Made by a program: the position numbers and the translations under genes. From the NCBI GenBank assembly GCA_030278955.1, contig JAOANR010000008.1:38386148-38450147 (forward strand): a DNA stretch of 64,000 bases. The letters are read 5' to 3'. The DNA comes from Hygrophila difformis. Lineage: Eukaryota > Streptophyta > Magnoliopsida > Lamiales > Acanthaceae. The stretch's first letter is position 1. Each line of letters begins with the position of its first letter. Below are positions 35,713-45,560 of this stretch, in pieces. The notes beneath the pieces were generated by a model, which worked only from the letters and a program-made list of their open reading frames with translations, had not been told where the DNA came from and ran no database searches.

Positions 35713-37318
35713 CCAAGACATCTATAAAGATTTGCTGCAGCGGCTCGCCACCACTGAGATGATGATGGGTGCCGAAGACAAGTCCAAGAGTCTAACTGAT
35801 ACAAGGCCATCTGAGTGGTCATCCCCTGTGAAGCGGACATTGCCTAGTCCGGAAGCTAAGGAACCCCTTGTGGACATCAACCTTGGAACTAATGCAGAGC
35901 CAAAACTCACCAAGGTAAGCGCTTCATTGCCCGAGGAGGAGCGGCACCAACTAGTGGAGCTGATCCAGAAATACAAAGACTGTTTTGCGTGGCAGTATAC
36001 AGATATGCCAGGATTATCAAGAGAACTAGTGGAGCACAAGTTGCCAACCCATCCTGAGTTCAGACCTCACAAGCAACCGCCTAGACGTTTTGATCCAGAC
36101 ACCATCCCAAAGATAAAGGCCGAGATTGAAAAGCTTCTTAGAGCAGGTTACATTAGAACGTGTCGCCATGTAGAGTGGCTTGCAAATATTGTACCTGTTG
36201 TGAAGAAAAATGGTCAATTAAGAGTCTGTATAGATTTTAGAAATTTAAACTTGGCTACACCTAAGGATGAGTATGTAATGCCTATGGCCGATATGCTTGT
36301 TGATGCGGCCGCCGGCTACAAATTTTTGTCATTAATGGATGGTTATTCTGGGTACAATCAAATCTTCATTTCTGAATCTGATGTACATAAAACTGCTTTT
36401 CGTTGCCCAGGACCAGTCGGCATCTTCGAATGGGTGGTCATGCCTTTTGGCTTGAAGAATGCCGGAGCAACATATCAAAGGGCCATGAACATGATTTTTC
36501 ATGATCTAATTGGCCACACACTTGAAGTTTACATTGATGACATCGTAGTCAAGTCATGTGAATTCGGCCAGCACTTGGCCCATCTGGAGAACGCATTCAT
36601 TCGAATGAGGCAACATGGATTGAAAATCAATCCAGCTAAGTGTGCCTTCGGAGTGGCAGCAGGGAACTTCTTAGGTTTCCTTGTGCATGAAAGAGGTATC
36701 GAGGTAGATCACAACAAGGCCAAGGCCATCTTAGAAGCCCGCGCGCCATCTAACCTCAAAGAACTACAATCACTGATTGGCAAAATCAATTTCTTAAGGA
36801 GATTCATTGCTAATGCAGCTGGGAAGATGAAGGCGTTCACTACCTTACTTAAAGGAAGAAAGAACGAGATATTTTCATGGACAGCCGAGCATCAAGCGGC
36901 CTTCGAAGAAATAAAGAAAGCGTTAAGCAATCCTCCAGTGCTAGTACCACCGAGGCAGGGAATACCTCTAAAGCTATACGTGTCAGCCTCCGAAGAATCC
37001 ATCGGATGTCTACTTGCACAAGATGATGAAGATGGCAGGGAAAGGGCTATCTATTACCTCAGCAAGACCCTACAAGGACCAGAGGTAAGATATACTGCAT
37101 TGGAGAAACTATGTTACGCCTTGGTATACTCTTGCAGTAAATTGGAACATTACATGCTGCCAAGAACAGTCCAAGTGGTAGCTCCATTCGACTTGGTAAG
37201 AACACTCCTGCATAAGCCAGCACTGAAGGGTCGCCAGGCTAAATGGGCTATGAAGATTAGTCCCTTCACTCTGGTACACGTCCCTCAAAAAAGCTGTCAG
37301 GGGACAAGCCTTAGCTGA
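35702..37318 (+). pseudogene. Reverse transcriptase of element 3 copy 1
   Basis: ATG at 35702 overlaps the protease stop in ATGATGAATAG. The RT shows WLANIVPVVKKNGQLRVCID, FLSLMDGYSGYNQI (block A Asp), VMPFGLKNAGATYQR, and VYIDDIVVKS (catalytic Asp pair, about 36528-36557), then the thumb and RNase H entry with LLAQDDEDGRERAIYYLS. An extra A in a run at 37286-37291 (six here, five in the inverted copy) shifts the frame and gives a stop at 37316-37318. The RT domain itself is intact. Confidence 0.88.
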
Positions 37319-39122
37319 TTTCCTAGCTCAGCATCCCTCATCAACAATACCAGAGGATCCCAAAGAGGCATCCTTCATCGGATTTGAGCCTTGGGAATTG
37401 ACCTTTGATGGATCGTGTGCGAGTAGCGGCTCCGGAGCCGGCATTACGATCACTAGCCCTTTGGGACAACATTGGAAGCTCGCTCGAGAGCTGGAACCAG
37501 GCACCACCAACAATCAAGCGGAGTATGAGGCTTTAATATTTGGCCTAGAGACAGCATTACTCAAGGGTGCGAAATCCATTACCATTTTTGGAGACTCCGA
37601 GGTCATCCTGAAACAGCTAACAGGAGAATATGAATGCAAGAGTCCAAGGCTAGTCAAATGCCACGAGACAGCATTGGAACTCTTATCCAAATTTTCGGAT
37701 GTTACCATCACCCACATTCCTAGAAGTCAAAATCAAGAGGCTAACGAAGCCGCCCAACTGGCTTCAGGCTGGCAGTCTAGTCGCCCTAGGGGGGCACCAT
37801 GCATTGCCGCCATCACGGATAAGTCTGGAGACCGAGGAGGAGTCCAACCCCAACATTCAAATGATGACTGGAGGACTGAAATCACACGATACCTCGAGGA
37901 CCCGTCATCTGGAGGGGACAGCTCGCTAAAAATCAAATCTTTACGATACACACTGATAGATGGTGAGTTATTCCGAAGGGCGGTCGATGGATTACTGCTC
38001 AAGTGTATAGGTCCCGAGGAGGCTAAGTTGGTAATGGGAGAAGTTCACGAGGGGATATGCGGCTCCCATCGAGCAGGACCTAGCATGAGATGGAGTATTC
38101 ATCGTCATGGATATTTTTGGCCAACCATCATGGAAGACTGCATCGTCTATGCCCGAGGTTGCGAGGCTTGCCAGAAACATGGGCCAATTCAGAGAGTACC
38201 AGCGGAAGAGTTACACACAGTCATCAAGCCTTGGCCATTTCGTGGCTGGGGGATGGACATCATTGGAAAAATTCACCCGCCGTCGTCTAAGAACCACACA
38301 TTCATACTAGTGGCCACTGATTACTTTACCAAATGGGTGGAAGCATGGCCAATGAGGAAGATAGATCAAAATGATGTAATTAAGTTCATAACTGAGCTCA
38401 TACATCGATTTGGAATTCCTCAAACAATCACTGCGGATCAAGGAACTGTGTTCACCAGCGAAAAGTTCTTAGCCTTTGCCAGACAATTTGGGATTCGCAT
38501 ATACCACTCCACTCCGTATTACCCCCAAGCAAACGGTCAAGCGGAGGCCACCAATAAAATCTTGATAAATATGATCAAGAAGGCGGTAAGTGAGAAACCA
38601 AGAAAGTGGCATGAGGCTCTGTCGGAAGTCCTATGGGCTTACCGGAATGCTAAGTCCACCTCCACTGGCTTCACACCATATTACCTGACATATGGTCATG
38701 ACGCCGTTCTGCCTTTGGAGATCACGGTCCCCTCTCTAAGAGTGGCCCAACAGCATCACTTAGACTTAGCTGAGTATGAAAAGGCCATGTTGCAAGAGTT
38801 GGAGACAGCAGATGGCGACAAGCTTACCGCTCTGGAAAATATCCGTCGCCAAAAGATGAGGATGGCGAGACATTATGACAAGAGAGTTCGAGGCAAAGCC
38901 TTTAGCGAGGGAGACTTAGTATGGAAGGTGATTCTACCCTCGGGGGTGCGAGACAATGAGACAGGCAAGTGGTCTCCAAATTGGGAAGGGCCGTTCATTG
39001 TTACGCAAAGGTTGATTAATGGTGCATATAAACTAATGGATATTGATGGTCAAGAACATAAACAAAGCATAAACGCAAAATATCTCAAAATGTTCTATCC
39101 ATCAGTATGGGAATCTGAGTAA
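37291..39122 (+). pseudogene. RNase H and integrase of element 3 copy 1
   Basis: Downstream part of pol in the shifted frame, open to 39122. RNase H: LTFDGSCASSGSGAG (Asp), NNQAEYEALIFGL (Glu), TIFGDSEVILKQL (Asp). Integrase: HHCC finger (H in GSHRAGPS, then CIVYARGCEACQKH), DDE core with WGMDIIGKIH, TADQGTVFTS and ATNKILINMIKKA, and a C-terminal GDLVWKVILP / NWEGPFIV domain without a chromodomain. No further lesion, so the only defect is the frameshift at its upstream edge. Confidence 0.85.
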
Positions 39123-39259
39123 GAAACATGAGTACATCCAAAGTGGCCAATCACAAGTTCGGCCAAAAGTAGCCATAATATCCCAAAGCAAAAGCAGAAA
39201 CTGCCCATCACAAGGCCGATGGGCTGACCCAGAAGTGTACTGAAAAGCAGTGCTAGAAA

Positions 39260-42200
39260 CTAAACGGGAGGCTGCGTCCCATCGCCCAATATGCGCCGAC
39301 GCATGAGGGCCCACCGATCACGAGTACGCCCAAAAATATCCGTCAGGCGATGAAGTGCGGTCGCGGAAGCGCGAGCACGAACGGATAGTCGAAGCCGACG
39401 AGTCCGAACTCCCGACAACTCAGTCGATAAATCGCTCTCGTCTGCGGCTAAGCGATCGTAGGCAGTCCCCACCTCAGTAGCTCGGGAGGAAATGTCGGCT
39501 AAGGCAGGCTCCAGTGAAGCTAGCTCCTCCCTAGCTCCCTGAATGGCGCTCCTCCTCTCCAAAATGATACGCTCTGCCTCCTCAATATCGTGCTCTGCTC
39601 GTGTAATAAACCCCTCAAGATGGGATCTGCGGCTCTCTCTAACTTCGCGATCAACAATCAACTGATCGCGCTGGGGGCGGAGAACATCCATCTGAGAACA
39701 AAGGTCACGATGTCGCGCCTCGAGGTCATCAAGCAGCGTCAGCTCCTGGGCGGACTGATCCGCGGAGCTGCTAAAGGCAGGGTAGGCAATGGATAGGTCA
39801 GAGATGAGCTCTGAGAATCCAAGGAAGTCAGCATCCTCAGCAAATGCAGGAACTGCGGCAACATCATCCAGCAGGCGATCTAGACTAGAAACCACCTCGG
39901 TGGAAAGGAGATCGGTATGGGTGGACAAGAGGCGGTCGAACGCCTCACACGACGAACTGATAACTCCATCAACCAAGCCGGGTACCTGAGGACCAGAAGA
40001 CAAAGAGGTCACCGGAATCGGGAGAGGAACCGCGGGTACCTGAGGGTAGCTTCACATGAGTATATGCGAAGAAAATCTTATAACCATGCAAGCTGAAATG
40101 AGACATACCAGAGGAGGCAGCACGACCGCATCAGCTGAAGTAATAGGAGCAACAGTAGTAGGGCGACCCGCCTGGTCTAGGGGAATCTGGAAAGGGAGAT
40201 CTTTAGAACATGTCCTTCAGGAAGAAAACAAGAGGTGACATAAATCAGTAAAGAATACCTGAGGAATCACCGAAGGGTCAGTCTGAATAGTCTCGGAAAC
40301 GCGGTCTGCAGTCTGAGTAGTATCTGCAGGAAGCTGGAGGGCGAATATCCTCAAAGCACCTAGTTTAATCAAAATATGAATAGGTGAAGACGCAACTCAA
40401 AAATACCTGAGAGGCCAACGTGTGGTCAGCTAAGCCAACTGCATCATTTGTCCTAGGGGAATGTGGATCCATCTGCACCAACCAAGAGGAATGTTGTTAC
40501 AGTATCAGAAGCAATAAAGAGTAAAAATCTAAAGTAGAGAAACATACCTGATCAGCAACATTAGTCATAGGATCATCAGTGCCAGTCACCGTGGCGCTAG
40601 TCTGATACCTAGGATCATCATGGCCATGAAGAATGATGTAGTCAGCACGAGCTAACATCTCTTCCGTAGACTCAGAAGATCTACCTAAAGAAGAAGAGTA
40701 CCAGGCATCGACGGCCACGGGAACGTCATCAATAGGGTCATCCGCCTGGCCGCAATCATCCGCAGTCTCTGCAGGATCATCAGACTCATCCTCCTCATGC
40801 TCGTCGTCGTCCATGTCACCCGCATGACCCTCCTCACCAGAATGTGCCTCCTCATCACTAGAACTCGTCTCCTCCTCATCCGAACTAGAACGCCCGTCAC
40901 TAACTGGGACGTCCTCGTCACTCCCGTCACTAACTGGAACGTCCTCGTCACTCGTCTCATCATCAACTGTGGACAGAAAAACAACGTTTAAGTACCTGCG
41001 TAAGATATGCAGTATGGATAGGAAAATAGAGTCTGACGTACCTCTTCGACGCTTACGGGAAGAAGAAGTGGCCACAGTACGGGATCGCTGTGAGGAGGAA
41101 TCACGCAGCGGACCTCCAAAACGGGACGTAAGCTCATTATGTAGCGGCAAGATAGAAGTGATATAGGGCGTCCACCACGCCATAAAGCCGGCAGCAAGTG
41201 ACCACGTAGGAGTAAACGGCAAATAACTGGAATGCGTCAAACGGGACGAGAAAGCCAGTATCGCCGTAATCGCAGCATCCGTAAGTGTCAATCTCGCGTC
41301 ACGGCTAAAAGGAGCAGGCCATATCACTCGGCGAGGAAGCCCGAGGTGGCAGCCGAACTGACGAGCTAATAACTGAGGACAGTACGGCTCAGCTGTATGT
41401 GGATGAAGCCCGCTCAAGAGCATATGAGGCTTCATACTAATATTCCAGGTATTCTCTCCGTAAAGGCCGTGCGGCCGGTCGGGCCTACATAGAAGAGTGG
41501 AGAGCAATCGGCCAATGGGGGCATACACGTAGAGGTCATGATAGGATGGCCGATAATGATAACACCAACGGATGATCCTCAGACTATCCCATCGTAGGAG
41601 AGTGTCTCTGCCAATCCTCACCGAATCGGCGGCCAATATCCTACCTAGCGGAAGACCATCTGTCACATCCCTCGGACCAGGGCGAGATACACGGACAAAC
41701 AGCTGGGGAAAGTACAACTGGACCCATAACTGCAGAAACCAGAATGGTCCGAAGGCCGTGGTAGCAGGATCCCGTCCACTAGCTAACATGCCGGACGCCT
41801 TGGCCATGCCACTGAATAGGGTGCCAAGGAAATAGGAGCCCGTAGCTCGAGACTCCGGACTCATGATAGCTAGAACGAGAGGGAGGGCAGTGCGCAAAAC
41901 TGTACGAGCACTAGTGCATATGATGAATCGGCTAAACCACATCAAGAGGAAAGCCACATGCTCATCCCGTGTAGATGCAGAATCTACTGTAGTCATATTA
42001 TGGTCAATATATGCCGCATATCGTCTGGCCAACTTGCCCGGAGGACAAATGGATGAACCAAGTGCGGGATCATCAACACCCGAATGTGTAAGCTCGGCTC
42101 CATCTATGCGAAGTCCTGTGATCATCGCGACATCGAGAAGAGTAGGACCAATGAAGCCGCAAGGGAACTGGAAAGCATTGACCGAGGAATTCCAAAAACC

Positions 42201-43801
42201 CATCAGGTAATAGATCAAGCGGTGATGTACTACTACTGGCCTGGTAGAAAGTGTGATAGCCTCCTCAATACCCCAGGCAGCCCACTCAGGAGCACGACCA
42301 CTCATCCTCTCCATCCATGCAATGTACTTACCTAGATTACTATCATCATCAACGTTGACCCTCGAGTTGGAAGAAGTAAGGCCACTCTGGTGAGATCGAA
42401 TGGCCTTAGTCTGAGACACGAAGGCAGTCGTAAATGCAGCTTTAGTAATTGGAAGACGGCATGATAAAAAATCCTTGGCTACATCCGCGTGCGCAGTCGT
42501 GCTATGAAACGGCCGCAAAAAAGGCTCCGACTCACGACGATCAGCATCGGGAAACTCATCATCAGAATCCGGAATAAGCGGACTCTGTAGTAAAGCAAAC
42601 AACCGGGATTAAACGATGAATACAAAGGCCACCTTAAAGGAGAAGATAAAGCAAAATGAACCTGAGTCATGGGGGAAGCCGAAGTGGCGGCCTGGAAGGG
42701 GTTTTGGACGCTGGCAGTGGCGGTCTGATTGTTTAAGGGAGGGACGGATCTGGCAACATCCTATATCACGAAGGTTTAGAGGTGAGCCATTATGAGGTAA
42801 ACCTGGTGAACCAAGACAAGCTTGTTGAACCTAAGGAAAGAGTTCAAAACCTGAAAAGCCATGCCACGAGACGACGAAGCAGCAAACCCTGTCAAGGGGG
42901 TGGCGGCCAGAGCGGATGAAATGGCGGCCTGAACTGATGGGACTGGAGGCCCCTGAGTGGCAGCCGATGATGATCCAGATAAATGGTGAGTGGCGGCCTG
43001 AGCCAAGGGAGTGGCGGCCGGAGTGGTGTCGTCTACTAGATCCTATGTCATGAGCAAAGCGTGGGATGACTAAGGAAGCGACACTAGGTTAGCTAAGTCC
43101 TATGTCATGGTAGGCTATGTTCTCTAAATCCTATGTCGAAATCATGAAAGGCAATAACAAGAGATAACTAGTCTAGCTAGAATCATCTCTATGTCGAAGT
43201 CATGCAATGACAAAACAAGGTGGAGATAAGTGATCTAGCTAGAGTACTATTTTTATGTTATGTCAAAGTCATGCAATGGAAAACAGTGTGGAGACAAGTG
43301 ATTTAGCTGGAATTCATGTTGTCAGAAATACATGTCAAAAGCACGAAATCACTATACATGCACAAATTCAGCAAGATCAACAGGGACAAGTCTAGCAGGA
43401 AATTCAGTTCCACATCTACCATGTATTTCAGAAATGCCAAAATATTAACACATGTGATAGGCCTCCACCAAAATATACATCAAGACAAGAGAGCATGTGG
43501 AACTTACCTCATCCTTGATGAGGATGGCGGCCTGGACACCCTGGTGGCGGTGGCGGCCTCGACTCCAGACGGCGGTGGCGGCCCCAAGCGCTAGGGGAAT
43601 GGCGGCCTCCGAGTGCTCGAGAGGTGGCGGCCCTGGCGGGCAGCGGCGGCGGCCCTGGCGAGCAGCGATGGCGGCCTCAACCCAAAGCCTTCGATGGCGG
43701 CCCTGGCGAAACAAGTGGTGGCGGCCCTGGCGAAACAGGTGGTGGCGGCCCCGAGCTCGTAGATGGCGGCCTCCCAAAAGCTCGAGAGTGGCGGCCCCCA
43801 A
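39260..43801 (-). CDS. Antisense PMD-coiled-coil gene, element 3 copy 1
   Basis: Mirror copy of 45270-49811 (coordinates sum to 89071 throughout, so no indels). Exons by mirror: 43801-43508, 43042-42851, 42760-42662, 42584-41042, 40966-40548, 40472-40407, 40333-40259, 40186-40109, 40039-39260. The main exon (PMD) and the C-terminal coiled-coil exon are the same at protein level as in copy 2. Differences I saw are mostly in exons 1-3 and introns, plus one synonymous change near 42208. The leader and TATA box present in copy 2 are missing here because homology ends at 43821, so this copy may have no promoter. See copy 2 for domains. Confidence 0.75.
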
Positions 43802-43821
43802 ACCACCTGAAGATGGCGGCC
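42605..43821 (-). repeat. GCCGCC-rich 5' portion of the antisense gene, copy 1
   Basis: Contains the ~24-bp periodic GGCGGCC words (43530-43821) and the first introns. It is the mirror of 45250-46466. Confidence 0.7.
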
Positions 43822-43834
43822 ATCTTCAGGTGGT
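43802..43834. repeat. Hairpin at the inner edge of the left arm
   Basis: Perfect 13-base inverted repeat ACCACCTGAAGAT / ATCTTCAGGTGGT with a 7-base loop, formed where arm homology ends. Confidence 0.9.
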
Positions 43835-44153
43835 AATGCTATGCGTATATGAGTTATGCCACTTACAAAACGATCGGCCTCGAATTTCCTCGGCCGCTGG
43901 TAACCTCTGCCCCTCAGGCAGCTTGATTATGCCATCTTTGAGTAAGGCGTCGAATACTTGGTCTGCCTTGCTCATGTCGAAAAGGTCCTCTTCGGGCTTA
44001 TACTTGGCTTCCCTTTGTCTAGGTGGTTTAAGGGCAGCACAGGTGTGTGGCTTGGCTATCTGGACTAGTTCTGCAATAGCCACTTCCACTGGTTCGTCCT
44101 CCTCGTCGCTGAGTGTCACTTCCTCGAAGTGGACTCGACGTATAGGACGTCTC
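43835..44153 (-). pseudogene. Gag fragment in the inverted-repeat spacer
   Basis: Minus-strand gag piece from VTLSDEEDEPVEV to the knuckle CKWHNSYTHSIT. It is closer to the third gag copy (about 56130-56430) than to copy 1, as shown by the shared word catatacgcatagcatta. It is cut at both ends. Confidence 0.85.
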
Positions 44154-44241
44154 TGCCGGAGTTTTATTCATATACGCATAGCATTACCCTCCTCACCAGA
44201 ATGTTCCAATTCCTGTTCTTGTAACTCATATACGCATAGCA
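44154..44241. other. Patchwork filler DNA
   Basis: Composed of short pieces found elsewhere in the cluster: tgccggagtttta (gag), catatacgcatagcatta twice (gag), and ccctcctcaccagaatg (antisense gene, about 40833-40850), ending against a truncated LTR. Confidence 0.8.
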
Positions 44242-44864
44242 TTAACGATGAAATTCGGGATAAAAGACTTCTCTTTTATTAATGAACTTGTAGAAAGGAT
44301 TACAAGAACAATGGAGGAAAGATTACAGGAATTGAAAGGGAAAACAGTAAAGGAATTGAAAAATACTGAAAGCAGTAAAGTACGGGAAAGCAGTAAAGAA
44401 AGTAAGAATATAAAAAACTGGCTCTCTGAGGAGAAGATTGGACATGCCTTGCGCACGATGCCGACGTCTATATTTATAATGGTGAGGCGTCTTCAATCCC
44501 TTGGTTCAGTTTCCTTGTCTGGGCGTCTTGCCAGGATTCCTTTCCTTATCTGGCACCTTCGTCGGATATGTTTCCCAATTTGAGGATTCACTTCGATCTC
44601 GACACAGCTTCATCAAAGGCGGCCTCCATCCAACTTTTCTGGGCCTCCATCCTAGGGTTGACCTCCACCATCTCTTTGGGCCTCCACGGCCTCCACCTTA
44701 CAGACGGCCTCCATCCTCACGGACGGCCTCCACCATCTCTTGGGCCTCCATCGTCCGGGCTGTTGTCTACGCGGCCTTCCTCTTCCGGATATATTTTACC
44801 CGATTGGTCTAATTTATTTAGACGAGCAATTCCATTGGGCTTAATATATTTTGCTATGTTAACA
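44242..44864 (-). repeat. 3' LTR of element 3 inverted copy (type B end)
   Basis: Minus-strand LTR starting TGTTAACATAGC at 44864, next to the PPT. The far end lacks only the last two bases of the TGTTAACA terminus seen at 56517. U3 GGCCTCC words are at 44625-44760. It matches 56517-57141 over its whole length. Confidence 0.88.
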
Positions 44865-44878
44865 GATGCCCCCCTCGC
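44865..44878 (-). promoter_or_regulatory. Polypurine tract of the inverted copy
   Basis: Minus strand GCGAGGGGGGCATC directly before the LTR start. It shares GGGCATC with the PPTs at 960 and 8790. Confidence 0.8.
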
Positions 44879-44980
44879 GCATTTTATCTGATTAGCATTT
44901 TAAGACAAACTTGCGCGCTCTAATTCTAGGGTTTGGAATTTTGAAGCCCATTAAGGCCCAATAGGGCAACACCCTAGCCC

Positions 44981-44988
44981 TATAAATA
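44981..44988 (+). promoter_or_regulatory. TATA box of the antisense PMD gene
   Basis: TATAAATA in the context ctagccctataaatactctc, about 115 bp inside the LTR/PPT boundary and 20 bases before the first ATG (45008). It points toward the PMD gene, opposite to element transcription. Confidence 0.65.
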
Positions 44989-45249
44989 CTCTCTTCATTT
45001 CAAAAATTTGGAAAGTTTCCAAACAAATTCACCTTCCAAATTTCTTCCCTTCTCCCTTATCTCTTGGCCGCCGCCGCCGTCTCACTCGCCGCCGGCCGCC
45101 GCCGCGTCGGACGCCACCGCCGCGCATTCGCTGGGAGGCCGCCGTCAGCTTTCGCGGAGGAGAGCCGCCGCGCTCGGGCCGCCGTCTTCAAGGGAGGCCG
45201 CAGCTGCCTTGCCCCGAAGGCCGCCATCGCTACTCGCCTTGGGAGCCAG

Positions 45250-45560
45250 GGCCGCCATCTTCAGGTGGTTTGGGGGCCGCCACTCTCGAGCTTTTGGGAG
45301 GCCGCCATCTACGAGCTCGGGGCCGCCACCACCTGTTTCGCCAGGGCCGCCACCACTTGTTTCGCCAGAGCCGCCATCGAAGGCTTTGGGTTGAGGCCGC
45401 CATCGCTGCTCGCCAGGGCCGCCGCCGCTGCCCGCCAGGGCCGCCACCTCTCGAGCACTCGGAGGCCGCCATTCCCCTAGCGCTTGGGGCCGCCACCGCC
45501 GTCTGGAGTCGAGGCCGCCACCGCCACCAGGGTGTCCAGGCCGCCATCCTCATCATGGAT
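45250..45560. repeat. ~24-bp periodic GCCGCCA array
   Basis: GGCCGCC(A) words at about 45249, 45273, 45299, 45321, 45344, 45367, 45392, 45415, 45437, 45462, 45487, 45512 and 45537 (spacing 22-26), with less regular ones from 45066. The spacing is not a constant multiple of three, so the period is in the DNA rather than the protein. Confidence 0.85.

Larger units (their letters stand above)
30888..43821 (+). mobile_element. Tat-like Ty3/gypsy element 3, plus-strand copy (arm 1), lacking its 3' end
   Basis: Order: 5' LTR, PBS, gag, protease, RT, RNase H and integrase on the plus strand, then the PMD gene on the minus strand. The integrase has no chromodomain and the protease active site is VDNGA, which together with the antisense gene between pol and the 3' LTR fits the Tat/Retand-Grande lineage. 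Homology to the inverted copy stops exactly at 43821, before the leader, PPT and 3' LTR. The five bases before the LTR are gctag; no matching target duplication can be tested. Confidence 0.85.
34552..43821 (+). repeat. Left arm of a 9.27-kb inverted duplication
   Basis: Matches 45250-54516 in reverse complement. Mirror sums are 89071 from 39122 to 43821 and 89068 from 34552 to 35712, so the arms differ in length by only three single-base indels, all in pol. The inner edge is at 43821; the outer edge falls within gag. Confidence 0.95.
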
